From assembly GCA_913778085.1 (NCBI GenBank), contig CAJYXJ010000064.1, forward strand, positions 62,001 to 126,000: a stretch of 64,000 bases of DNA, given 5' to 3'. The notes under the pieces were generated by a model. The model was given only the letters and a program-made list of their open reading frames with translations, ran no database searches and was not told the DNA's origin. The stretch's first letter is position 1. The number at the start of each line of letters is the position of its first letter. The position numbers were made by a program, and so were the translations under genes. Below are positions 42,972 to 51,899 of this stretch, one piece after another. This DNA is from an uncultured Chryseobacterium sp. GTDB lineage: Bacteria; Bacteroidota; Bacteroidia; Flavobacteriales; Weeksellaceae.

Positions 42972-44207
42972 ATGATGTCGTTTACCCCGTTACAGACGTT
43001 GAAAAATGTCGAATTCCGGAACCTTCTTACGGGAAGATTTTTTATTGTCCTTGCTTTCAGAATGCTCGCTACGCTACTCGGATGGTGGGTATACCAATTA
43101 ACAAAAGACCCTTTTTCTATCGGACTGATCGGTCTTTCGGAAGTTATTCCGGCCGTGAGCTGTGCCCTGTATGCAGGCCACGTTATCGATATGAATGAAA
43201 AGAAAAAACTGCTGCTCATCTGCAACTATGCATATATCTTCCTGATCGGGCTACTGCTGATTCCTGCTTTTCTGGATGTCAGAATGCATTTCTCGGGACA
43301 TCAGATCACTTATTTTATTTATGGTGTTATTTTTTTTACAGGAATTGCCCGGGCGTTCATCGGCCCGATTATTCCGGTTATGATTCCAAAAATCGTAAAA
43401 AAGGATAACCTTCCGAATGCAGTTACCCTGAATCAGGCCACTTTTCTTATTTCATCGGTCTGCGGACACGCGGTGGGCGGCTTTTTGATCGGCTATATCG
43501 GGATCAGGTGGACATTGGTGGTGATCATCGCTCTAATCTTTCTGGCTTCTCTGTTCTTTTTTCAACTAAATAAACAACATTCCGAATACAAAAAAGAGAA
43601 TATTAACGTTATGGATAGTATGCGGGAAGGAATTTCTTACATTTTTAAGACGAAAGAAATTCTGGGAGCGCTGTGTTTGGATATGTTTGCCGTCCTTTTC
43701 GGAGGTGCCGTTGCGATGATTCCGGTCTATGCAACCGACATTCTGAAAGTAGGAGCGGAAGGTTTCGGATTGCTGAATGCCGCATCCGATATAGGATCAA
43801 TGTGCATCATTACCATTTTATCGGTTGTTCCTTTAAAAAAAAACCAAGGAAAGATTTTATTGGCCGTTGTTACAGGATTCGGGCTTTGTATTATCGGATT
43901 CGGGCTTTCGACCTGGTATTGGCTTTCTTTTATGTTCCTTATGATGAGTGGCATGCTGGACGGAATTTCTGTGGTGATCCGGGGAACTATCGTTCAACTG
44001 AAAACACCGGATAACATCAGAGGACGTGTAATGAGTGTAAACTCAATATTCATCATGTCCAGCAACGAAATGGGCCAGTTTGAAAGCGGGCTTTCCGCCA
44101 AATTGTTTGGGGTGGTCCGTTCGGTCGTTTTCGGAGGCATGATGACCGTGTTAGTGGCACTGGTAGTGGGAAGTACCAATCCCAAACTACGAAAAATGCA
44201 ATATTAA
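42972..44207 (+). CDS. MFS transporter (EntS-like)
   Basis: A 411-residue transporter with about twelve membrane helices. The N-terminal segment FRNLLTGRFFIVLAFRMLATLLGWWVYQL, seen as FRNLLTGRFF then a helix, the loop DMNEKKKLLL, and GRVMSVNSIFIMSSNEMGQFESGL near the C-terminus place it in the DHA3/EntS-like MFS group, which exports siderophores or drugs. The substrate is not known. ATG 42972 or 42975 can serve as start. It overlaps nothing and is a single-gene unit. Confidence 0.9.
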   Translation: MMSFTPLQTLKNVEFRNLLTGRFFIVLAFRMLATLLGWWVYQLTKDPFSIGLIGLSEVIPAVSCALYAGHVIDMNEKKKLLLICNYAYIFLIGLLLIPAFLDVRMHFSGHQITYFIYGVIFFTGIARAFIGPIIPVMIPKIVKKDNLPNAVTLNQATFLISSVCGHAVGGFLIGYIGIRWTLVVIIALIFLASLFFFQLNKQHSEYKKENINVMDSMREGISYIFKTKEILGALCLDMFAVLFGGAVAMIPVYATDILKVGAEGFGLLNAASDIGSMCIITILSVVPLKKNQGKILLAVVTGFGLCIIGFGLSTWYWLSFMFLMMSGMLDGISVVIRGTIVQLKTPDNIRGRVMSVNSIFIMSSNEMGQFESGLSAKLFGVVRSVVFGGMMTVLVALVVGSTNPKLRKMQY

Positions 44208-44269
44208 GACAATATGAGCTAATTTATTAAATTAATCTTAAAAACTTTAAATTAAGGTTAATAATTTTT

Positions 44270-44277
44270 TATATTTG
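44270..44277 (+). promoter_or_regulatory. -7 element before exported helical protein
   Basis: TATATTTG ends 20 bases before the ATG at 44298. No -33 TTG with normal spacing was seen. Confidence 0.42.
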
Positions 44278-44297
44278 TGATATAAAATTCCCCCTAC

Positions 44298-44906
44298 ATG
44301 AAAAAAACTTTACTTATTTTATTTTCCGCCTTAAGCTGCTGCTTCTACGCACAGTCCTATTCGGAAAAAGAATTTCAACAAGCTGTTGGGCAGGTGAATG
44401 CTGCGAAAACAGAAAATGATTATGACAATGCTTTCAAAAAGCTTTCGATGTTTACTTCAACAAAGCCTACCGACAGGTGGCAGGCTTATTATTATGCCGC
44501 GGTTTCGATGTATCTGAAAGCGGAATCCAGCCTGAAAAAAGGTTCGGGCCAGGAAGGTGCCGAAGCCAATGCATTTGCCTCGAAATATGCCAATGCGGCA
44601 AAAGCCAGCCAAAGCAATACTGAAACCGACGTTTTAACGGGGTTGATCGCCGTTCAGAAAATGCAGATCAGCAACAGCAAAGACGCACAAGATTTGAGAA
44701 TGATTTCGGAGCTGGCATCAAAAGCCGGATCCGATATGCCCAACAATCCGAGAGCCGCTATTTTAAAGGCTAAAATACAGGAGCAAATGGGAAATAAAGA
44801 GAATGCTGAAAAACTGTTTCAGCAGGCAAAGAGTGGATTTGAGAGTAAAAGTTCTTCGGCAGGATTTGCTCCGAACTGGGGTAGACAGTTAATTCTAAAC
44901 AATTAA
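44298..44906 (+). CDS. Exported TPR-like helical protein
   Basis: A 202-residue protein with signal peptide (cleavage probably after CFYAQ). The mature part is helical and shows TPR-like pairs: NDYDNAFKKLSMF, RAAILKAKIQEQMGNKENAEKLFQQAK. It ends GRQLILNN. TPR proteins scaffold protein complexes; its partner is not known. It lies 28 bases before a T9SS cargo gene on the same strand and could be co-transcribed with it, but a functional link is not shown. Confidence 0.8.
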   Translation: MKKTLLILFSALSCCFYAQSYSEKEFQQAVGQVNAAKTENDYDNAFKKLSMFTSTKPTDRWQAYYYAAVSMYLKAESSLKKGSGQEGAEANAFASKYANAAKASQSNTETDVLTGLIAVQKMQISNSKDAQDLRMISELASKAGSDMPNNPRAAILKAKIQEQMGNKENAEKLFQQAKSGFESKSSSAGFAPNWGRQLILNN

Positions 44907-44934
44907 ACCTCCCGGAATTCATAATTTTTAAAAA

Positions 44935-47013
44935 ATGATTAAAATGAAGAAAATTCTATTCATTTTTCTGATGATTTTATCTCAGATTACTTTTGGACAA
45001 TCCAGTTCAGACTGCGGCGGTAACGTTCAGGTCTGTGGAAATACGCCCATTTCTTTTACACCAACAGGTCCCGGAAATGTCCTGGAAACATTGGGAGGAT
45101 GTCTTTTTGCGGAACATTTTTCCATCTGGTATACGTTTACGGTAGCCACTTCGGGTACTTTAACCTTTACCATTAACCCGAATGTTGCATCTACAGATTA
45201 TGACTGGGCAGTATACGGACCCAACGTAACATGTTCCAACCTCGGATCTCCTATCAGATGTAACTATTCAGGGACTTCAGGTCCAACAGGACTGAATATG
45301 ACCAATACCAATACTTCATCTACTGCCGCAGGATCTCCTTTCTGTTCTTATATGGATGTAGTGGCAGGACAGACTTATTATCTTATTGTAGACAACTTCC
45401 AGTCTACTACAAACGGATTCGTGCTGACATGGGGCGGTACCGCAACCCTGGTCTCTCCATTTAACAGCGCCTATCAGCCTTATCCTTTCTTACCACCGGG
45501 AAATCCGGCCGCTAACCCTAATGATCCGAGAGAGGTTATTGTCTGTTCAAACCCTGCTGTATTTGACTTTACAACTTTAAGTGCCGGAATTATTAATAAT
45601 AATCCGAACTTCAACGTTTCTTATTATTATAACTCAAACGATGCGATTTCAGGAAATAATCCGATCACCACACCTATCACGGTGAATACAACGGATATTT
45701 ATTATTACGCCATTACTTACTCGGTTCCCGGAGCACCTGCCACGGCAATTAACCGTTGCCGTATCCCCGGTAAATTTAAATTTATACAGCGGGCCATCAC
45801 CGGCACCAATGCTACCCTGACCAAGTGTAATAACAATAACATGGGAACTGCAGTTTTTGATCTTACCACTGCCAATGTGACCACGGATCCTGCGCTGACA
45901 AAAAAATATTATCCGACCCTTGCAGATCTTAATGCAGGAACCAATGAAATTACAAATCCTTATCAATACATATCGGCGGGAGGTGATGTTTACGTTTTGC
46001 TGACTTCCCCTTACGGATGTAAAGCAACTGCGAAAATTACATTAAGCTTCTTCCCCGTTGTAACCGTTATGGATGTTACCCTGAGATCATGCTATATTCC
46101 AGCAAATCCTGCAACGGCTTCATTTGACCTTACTTCCGCTTCGGTAACATCGCAGACCGCGACCAAGAAATATTATCCGTCTATAACGGATGCCGTAGCC
46201 GGAACCAATGAAATACTGAATCCTACAACTTTTGTTTCTCCAAACGGAGTTGTTTTCGTAAAAGTAACTGATGCCAACGGATGTTATAATGTAGCTAAGG
46301 TAACGCTGGTTGTTCTTCCTCCGGTATACTCCAGCCTCCTTGAAGATAAAATTATCTGTATGGAAGATACTACCACGCTGGATGCTGGACCGGGATTTAC
46401 TTCCTATAAATGGAGTACCGGTGCCACATCACAGACAATCAGCAATGTATCTGTAGGGACTTATTGGGTGGATCTGAAAACAGGAGATTGCGTTACAAGA
46501 CAGACCGTAAAAGTCTATCCTTCCGAGCAGCCTGTTGTTTCAAATATTGATATTACCAACAACACCGTTACCGCAAATGTTGTTGGAGGAACGCCGCCTT
46601 ACAAATACTCACTGGACGGCATCAAATGGCAGGATTCCAATGTCTTTAATAACGTTCCGAGAGGTGACAATACCATTTTTGTAAAAGATGGATATGACTG
46701 TGATCCTATTACGATAAACATAGTGATCCCGAACCTTGTAAATGTAATTACACCTAATGGAGACGGCGTAAACGATGTAATTGACTATTCCGCGTTAGCC
46801 GGTAAAAAAGGTTTGGTCTTCACCATCTACGACAGATACGGTGTAAAAGTAGGCCAGGCCGATAAATCCACCGGTTACAAATGGGACGGAACTACACTGG
46901 GTAAAAAAGTTCCTACAGGAACTTACTGGTACTCGGTAGAGTGGAATGAAAATGACAAGAAAAATACACCATTTAAATTCTCCGGATGGGTAATGGTGAA
47001 AAACAGAGAATAA
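44935..47013 (+). CDS. T9SS type B sorting domain protein, N-type A, C-type 1
   Basis: A 692-residue exported protein; the second ATG (44944) may be the true start. After the signal peptide comes a beta-sandwich N-domain (about 22-180) with paired cysteines and HFSIWYTFTVATSGTLTF. Two 80-residue repeats follow, each beginning with a cysteine and N-rich turn (TLTKCNNNNMGTAVFDLT) and closing near GC...ITL. Then a DAGPGF...WSTGAT Ig-like domain, a SprB-like repeat and the CHU_C type B sorting domain from VITPNGDGVNDVIDY to the end. It should be secreted by T9SS and shown on the surface. Confidence 0.92.
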   Translation: MIKMKKILFIFLMILSQITFGQSSSDCGGNVQVCGNTPISFTPTGPGNVLETLGGCLFAEHFSIWYTFTVATSGTLTFTINPNVASTDYDWAVYGPNVTCSNLGSPIRCNYSGTSGPTGLNMTNTNTSSTAAGSPFCSYMDVVAGQTYYLIVDNFQSTTNGFVLTWGGTATLVSPFNSAYQPYPFLPPGNPAANPNDPREVIVCSNPAVFDFTTLSAGIINNNPNFNVSYYYNSNDAISGNNPITTPITVNTTDIYYYAITYSVPGAPATAINRCRIPGKFKFIQRAITGTNATLTKCNNNNMGTAVFDLTTANVTTDPALTKKYYPTLADLNAGTNEITNPYQYISAGGDVYVLLTSPYGCKATAKITLSFFPVVTVMDVTLRSCYIPANPATASFDLTSASVTSQTATKKYYPSITDAVAGTNEILNPTTFVSPNGVVFVKVTDANGCYNVAKVTLVVLPPVYSSLLEDKIICMEDTTTLDAGPGFTSYKWSTGATSQTISNVSVGTYWVDLKTGDCVTRQTVKVYPSEQPVVSNIDITNNTVTANVVGGTPPYKYSLDGIKWQDSNVFNNVPRGDNTIFVKDGYDCDPITINIVIPNLVNVITPNGDGVNDVIDYSALAGKKGLVFTIYDRYGVKVGQADKSTGYKWDGTTLGKKVPTGTYWYSVEWNENDKKNTPFKFSGWVMVKNRE

Positions 47014-47030
47014 AGCTAGAAATAGCAGGA

Positions 47031-47061
47031 AAAAAAACCGCTTGGTAAAAGCGGTTTTTTT
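47031..47061 (+). terminator. Intrinsic terminator
   Basis: AAAAAAACCGC (47031-47041) pairs with GCGGTTTTTTT (47051-47061), ending in a long T run. It follows the first T9SS cargo gene by 17 bases. Confidence 0.9.
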
Positions 47062-47105
47062 CACATTAATAAAAAAGAAATTTAATTATATAAAATCAAG
47101 TTACA

Positions 47106-49448
47106 ATGAAGAAATTACTACTTCTGACTGTCTTGTTTCTGTCGCAATTGCTTTTTTCACAATCCGATTGTATATCAGCAATTCCGGTGTGCGGAAACTC
47201 CGACATCTCTTACAATCCAAGTAGTTCGGGAACCATTCAGGAAGCCACCGCGGCAAGCTGTCTGGATGTGGAGCATTATTCCGTTTGGTATGTTTTTACC
47301 GCTGCAACTACCGGAACCATCGAGTTTACCATTACACCAAATACCGTTCCCGGCGTAACGCATTATGATTATGACTTTGCGGTTTACGGGCCGAACATCA
47401 ACTGCGCTACCTGGGATTTCGGTAACGCCATCCGATGTAACTTCTCCGGACTTACAGGACCGACAGGTTTAAGCTCAACCATTACAGGTAGCCAGTGGGA
47501 AGCGCCTTTGAACGTAACGGCAGGGGAAACTTATTATCTTCTGATTGACAATTATATTCCGAGTAACCCTTACGGATTTTCATTAACCTGGGGAGGGACA
47601 GCTACGTTGACTTCCGCATTTAACGATCCGGCATTGACGCCAAATCCATTTATTACGCCGGGAGCACCGGCAGCAAACCCGGCCGATCCGAATGAGATCC
47701 TGAAATGTGCCTTACCGACCATGTTCGACTTCAGTACATTATCTGCAGGCATTATCAATAACAATCCGAACTTTACCGTATCTTATCACTTAACAAGTAA
47801 CGATGCGATCACAGGAACTGCACCAATTACCACTCCGATTATGGTAAATGCAACTTCCATCTATTATTACCGAATCAAGTATACGGATCCTGTAGATCCT
47901 ACCAATCCTAAAAACGGCTGTTTCCAGGTTGGAAAGTTCAAATTCCGGTCGGGAAATATTGTGGTAAACAATGCTACGATAACAGCGTGTAATTATGATG
48001 ATACCGGCATCGGTTATTTCGATTTAAATTCCGCAAATGTTTACGGACCTACCAATGTAGTAAAAACGTATTATCCGACGATGGCAGATCTTACTGCAGG
48101 GACCAACCAGATTACCACCCCTTCATCGTATGCTTCCGCCCCTAAAAAAGTATATGTAAAAATTGTTACCAGTGAAGGATGTGTAGGAACCGGAGAAATC
48201 ACACTGCAGTTTCTACCGCCTCTTACAGTGCTTTCAGCTACTGTAAAAGCCTGTAACAATAACAACGCAGGAAACGGAGTATTTGATTTAACAATACCGG
48301 ATGTTTATCCTTCGTCTACAAACATTACGAAAAAATACTATTCTACCCTGGCGGATATGAATGCAGGAACCAACGAGATTACCAATCCTGCTGCTTATAC
48401 TTCTGCTGCACCGAAAACCGTATATGTAAAAGTAAGAACGCCGCAGGGATGTACCGGATACAACCAGATAAGCCTGCAATACAATCCTATAGTTGTGGTA
48501 AATGATGCCAGTGTAGAGGAATGCTATATTGAATCCAACATTACCTTTGCTGCCTTTAACCTTAAAGCAGTAAACGTAACCTCACAAACAGGGGTTACCA
48601 TGAAGTACTTTAAAACCCAGGCTGATGCCCTGGCAGGAACAAATGAAATCATCAATGCGGATACGTATATTGCAACGACAGGCGTTGCTTATGTAAGAGT
48701 AACGAACACCCAGGGCTGTTTTGCGATTGCGAAAATCAACCTGAAAGTTTTACCTCCGGTAAAATCAAGCGTCCTGAAAGACAAGATTATTTGTATTGAA
48801 AATAAAACGACACTGGATGCGGGACCTGGATTTGATGGTTACGAATGGAGCACCGGTGCTACGACTTCATCTATCACCAATGTAGGAGCAGGAGCATATT
48901 GGGTAAAACTGAAAACAGGAAAATGCTGGACTTTACAGGAAGTAAAAGTAAACGCTTCCGCTCAGCCGGTCATTACCAATATTGAGATCAACAATGATTC
49001 ATTCACCATAACTGTTAACGGCGGAAAAGGCCCTTACCAATATTCACTGGACGGCATCAACTGGCAGGACTCCAACACCTTTACCGGACTTCCGAGAGGT
49101 GAAAATAAAGTGTATGTAAGAGATTCCTACAATTGTAATCCGATCAGTGTTCAGGTAACGGTTCCGAACCTTCTGAACGCCATCACACCAAATGGGGACA
49201 ACAAAAACGATTATATCGATTACTCGGCTCTGGCTTATAAGAAAAACCTTGTTTTCACTGTTTATGACAGATACGGAAATATGATCTACAAAGCCGATAA
49301 AATCAGAAATTACACTTGGGACGGTACTTCCAACGGTAAAAAAATTGTTACAGGAACCTACTGGTACACGATTACATGGAATGAAAATGATAAGAACAAT
49401 ACCGAAACGAAGTACAGCGGATGGGTATTGGTGAAAAATATCAACTAA
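47106..49448 (+). CDS. T9SS type B sorting domain protein, N-type A, C-type 2
   Basis: A 780-residue exported protein. The N-domain (VEHYSVWYVFTAATTGTI and following) matches the 44935 protein, but the C-terminal part matches the 51900 protein (AITPNGDNKNDYIDYSALAYKK). It has three 80-residue repeats instead of two (starting at ATITACNYDD, ATVKACNNNN and ASVEECYIES), which explains its greater length. Next come the DAGPGFDGYEWSTGAT domain, a SprB-like repeat and the CHU_C sorting domain. It is probably a surface adhesin secreted by T9SS. Confidence 0.92.
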   Translation: MKKLLLLTVLFLSQLLFSQSDCISAIPVCGNSDISYNPSSSGTIQEATAASCLDVEHYSVWYVFTAATTGTIEFTITPNTVPGVTHYDYDFAVYGPNINCATWDFGNAIRCNFSGLTGPTGLSSTITGSQWEAPLNVTAGETYYLLIDNYIPSNPYGFSLTWGGTATLTSAFNDPALTPNPFITPGAPAANPADPNEILKCALPTMFDFSTLSAGIINNNPNFTVSYHLTSNDAITGTAPITTPIMVNATSIYYYRIKYTDPVDPTNPKNGCFQVGKFKFRSGNIVVNNATITACNYDDTGIGYFDLNSANVYGPTNVVKTYYPTMADLTAGTNQITTPSSYASAPKKVYVKIVTSEGCVGTGEITLQFLPPLTVLSATVKACNNNNAGNGVFDLTIPDVYPSSTNITKKYYSTLADMNAGTNEITNPAAYTSAAPKTVYVKVRTPQGCTGYNQISLQYNPIVVVNDASVEECYIESNITFAAFNLKAVNVTSQTGVTMKYFKTQADALAGTNEIINADTYIATTGVAYVRVTNTQGCFAIAKINLKVLPPVKSSVLKDKIICIENKTTLDAGPGFDGYEWSTGATTSSITNVGAGAYWVKLKTGKCWTLQEVKVNASAQPVITNIEINNDSFTITVNGGKGPYQYSLDGINWQDSNTFTGLPRGENKVYVRDSYNCNPISVQVTVPNLLNAITPNGDNKNDYIDYSALAYKKNLVFTVYDRYGNMIYKADKIRNYTWDGTSNGKKIVTGTYWYTITWNENDKNNTETKYSGWVLVKNIN

Positions 49449-49470
49449 AAGAATTCATTCAGTTTCAAAT

Positions 49471-49504
49471 AAAAAAATCACCTCAAAAATGAGGTGATTT
49501 TTTT
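49471..49504 (+). terminator. Intrinsic terminator
   Basis: AAAAAAATCACCTC (49471-49484) is a perfect complement to GAGGTGATTTTTTT (49491-49504) with a 6-base loop. It ends the second T9SS cargo gene. Confidence 0.92.
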
Positions 49505-49600
49505 ATGCACATGATCTTAACCTCTCTCCTACAATGAATCCGGGCAAAATTGTGTTTATAAATTGTTGAATACTATTTTTTAATTGATTTTCAAAAAAAC

Positions 49601-49608
49601 TATCTTTG
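49601..49608 (+). promoter_or_regulatory. -7 element close to the dnaB start
   Basis: TATCTTTG ends 7 bases before the ATG at 49616, leaving almost no leader. A TTG at 49584-49586 is 14 bases upstream, a short spacer. Confidence 0.45.
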
Positions 49609-49615
49609 CAGAACT

Positions 49616-51208
49616 ATGGCGCAGAAAGAAACATTATCTACCTTGACGAACGGAAACTTTGCAAAAGAACTCTCTATCGCGGATGGGAAAATGCCTCCCA
49701 ACGCATTGGACTTCGAAAGACTGGTGATCGGAACTTTTTTAATTGATAAGAAAGGACTTGATCACTCCATCGATCTGCTCACGCCGGAGGTTTTTTATGA
49801 TCCGAGACACCAGATAATTTTTTCTACCATTTTAAAATTATACGAAGGAAATCAGCCGGTAGATTTAATGACCATTATTCAGGCATTGAAAAAAGAAGAA
49901 AGACTGAATCTGGCAGGTGGCGACAGCTATATCATCGATCTGACGATGGGAGTAAGCTCATCGGCCCACATTGAATACCACGTGCGTGTTATCCTTGAAA
50001 AATATATTTTAAGAAGCCTTATTAACGTTTCAGCCAATGTAATAGACGCTTCTTACAAAGAATCCACCGATGTCTTTGAACTGTTGGACAAAGCGGAACA
50101 ATCGTTTTTCGAAATCACCAACGGAACGATCAAGAAAGGATTCGATACGGCAAACTCCTTGGTAAAACAGGCCATTGACACCATCAAATCCCTGAAAGAT
50201 AAAGAAGGGCTTTCCGGAGTTCCTTCGGGATTTCGGGATGTGGATAAAGAAACCGGAGGCTGGCAGAATTCCGATCTCATCATCATTGCAGCACGTCCGG
50301 CGATGGGAAAAACAGCCTTCCTCCTTTCCATGGCCAGAAATATTGCCGTGGGACATAAAATCCCGATGGCTCTTTTCTCACTCGAGATGGCCTCCGTACA
50401 GCTGATCACCAGGATGATCGCTTCCGAAACAAGAATTTCATCAGAAAAATTAAGAAAAGGAACATTGGACGACGAAGAATGGCAAAGACTGTTCTCCAAC
50501 GTGTCCGAACTGGAAAATGCACCTCTATATATAGACGAAACACCTTCCCTGTCCATCTTCGACTTCCGGGCCAAGTGCAGGAGACTGGTGATGCAACATG
50601 GCGTACGGCTGATCATGGTCGATTATCTCCAGCTGATGACTGCCGGAGGTGGCGGAAAAGGAGTGGGAAACCGGGAGCAGGAGATCTCAATGATTTCCCG
50701 TTCACTAAAAGCCATTGCAAAAGAACTGAATGTTCCGGTAATCGCTCTTTCCCAGCTTTCCCGTAGTGTAGAAACACGCCCCGGAAAACGTCCTCAGCTT
50801 TCCGACCTTAGGGAATCCGGAGCGATCGAGCAGGATGCGGATATCGTATCATTCATTTTCAGACCTGAATATTATAAAATTACCGTTTGGGACAATGATG
50901 AAGAAGGACAGGAAACCTCAACGGAAAACCAGGCCGAACTCATTATCGCAAAGCACAGGAACGGTGCCACTGCCGATGTGCGTCTATCCTTCCTGAAACA
51001 TTTTGCTAAATTCGGGGATATTGAAGCAGCCTTTGACGGCGGCATGGGCGGAGGCTATCCATCCGGCTTCAGCACGCCAGAGCCGAGCGGTTTTGACAAA
51101 ATAAAAACCACCATTCAGCCGGGAGCCGCTTTTGATTTACCGGACAGTTCGAAACTTTCAGGATCTTCCATGAATGATTTTGACGATGACGACGATTTTC
51201 CATTTTAA
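49616..51208 (+). CDS. dnaB: Replicative DNA helicase
   Basis: A 530-residue hexameric helicase that unwinds DNA at the replication fork. The N-terminal DnaB domain (about 20-125) contains NALDFERLVIGTFLIDKKG. The RecA-like C-terminal domain has Walker A ARPAMGKTAF, ALFSLEMASVQL, IMVDYLQLM (Walker B), ALSQLSRSVETR and SGAIEQDADIV. The C-terminus adds a 40-residue glycine- and acid-rich tail ending NDFDDDDDFPF, common in Bacteroidetes. It lies between two pairs of T9SS cargo genes. rnhA follows 52 bases later. Confidence 0.97.
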   Translation: MAQKETLSTLTNGNFAKELSIADGKMPPNALDFERLVIGTFLIDKKGLDHSIDLLTPEVFYDPRHQIIFSTILKLYEGNQPVDLMTIIQALKKEERLNLAGGDSYIIDLTMGVSSSAHIEYHVRVILEKYILRSLINVSANVIDASYKESTDVFELLDKAEQSFFEITNGTIKKGFDTANSLVKQAIDTIKSLKDKEGLSGVPSGFRDVDKETGGWQNSDLIIIAARPAMGKTAFLLSMARNIAVGHKIPMALFSLEMASVQLITRMIASETRISSEKLRKGTLDDEEWQRLFSNVSELENAPLYIDETPSLSIFDFRAKCRRLVMQHGVRLIMVDYLQLMTAGGGGKGVGNREQEISMISRSLKAIAKELNVPVIALSQLSRSVETRPGKRPQLSDLRESGAIEQDADIVSFIFRPEYYKITVWDNDEEGQETSTENQAELIIAKHRNGATADVRLSFLKHFAKFGDIEAAFDGGMGGGYPSGFSTPEPSGFDKIKTTIQPGAAFDLPDSSKLSGSSMNDFDDDDDFPF

Positions 51209-51260
51209 AATAAGGTTGAAACATTCCTGATTTTTAATTAAATCTTAGCCTTAACCTGAT

Positions 51261-51737
51261 ATGAGAATTGAAATATACACCGATGGCGCTTGCAGCGGAA
51301 ATCCCGGAAAAGGCGGATACGGAATTCTCATGCGCGTGCCTGAAAAAAATTATCAGAAAACATTTTCCAAAGGCTTCAGAAAAACCACCAACAACAGAAT
51401 GGAACTGCTGGCCGTTATTACAGCACTGGAAAAACTGAAATCTCCCGATAACGATATCCATATTTATACCGACAGCAAATATGTGGCGGATGCCATCAAT
51501 CAGAACTGGATTACCGGGTGGATCAAACGCGGCTGGAAAAATGTAAAAAATCCTGATCTTTGGCAGAAATTTGTTGTACTCTACAACCTCCATAAGCCCA
51601 AGATGCATTGGATTAAAGGTCATGCAGGACATTTTGAAAATGAGCTCTGCGATAAGCTTGCCGTAGCCGCTGCCGCTTCACCGGATCTTGAAATAGACCA
51701 TTATTTCGAAACTCTGGAAAACAATACTTTATTCTAA
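51261..51737 (+). CDS. rnhA: Ribonuclease HI
   Basis: A 158-residue enzyme that cuts RNA in RNA-DNA hybrids. Catalytic residues are visible: Asp8 in IYTDGACSGNPGKGGYG, Glu48 in NRMELLAVITAL and Asp71 in IYTDSKYVADAI; the fourth aspartate is in FENELCDKLA. The histidine loop KGHAGHFEN is present. Length is typical of bacterial RNase HI. It follows dnaB on the same strand and could be co-transcribed with it. The 162 bases up to the next gene are AT-rich, without a clear terminator. Confidence 0.95.
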   Translation: MRIEIYTDGACSGNPGKGGYGILMRVPEKNYQKTFSKGFRKTTNNRMELLAVITALEKLKSPDNDIHIYTDSKYVADAINQNWITGWIKRGWKNVKNPDLWQKFVVLYNLHKPKMHWIKGHAGHFENELCDKLAVAAAASPDLEIDHYFETLENNTLF

Positions 51738-51863
51738 TATTTACCACTACCACTCCGATCGAAAATTTTCATTATTTACTCTTTAAACTTATCATTTTTT
51801 AATAAATAACCATCATTTCCGGCAAAATTAACATTGAATACATATTTATTGGTTGGGATTTAA

Positions 51864-51871
51864 TATCTTTG
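51864..51871 (+). promoter_or_regulatory. -7 element before third T9SS cargo gene
   Basis: TATCTTTG ends 28 bases before the ATG at 51900. TTG at 51834-51836 is 27 bases upstream, longer than usual, so the -33 is uncertain. Confidence 0.45.
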
Positions 51872-51899
51872 ACAAGTCTAATTTAAAGTATCATTATAT

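Noticed and set aside
50053-50616. 187-codon open frame opposite dnaB
   Set aside because: It is antisense to the well-supported dnaB catalytic domain and shows no domain; a shadow of the coding strand.
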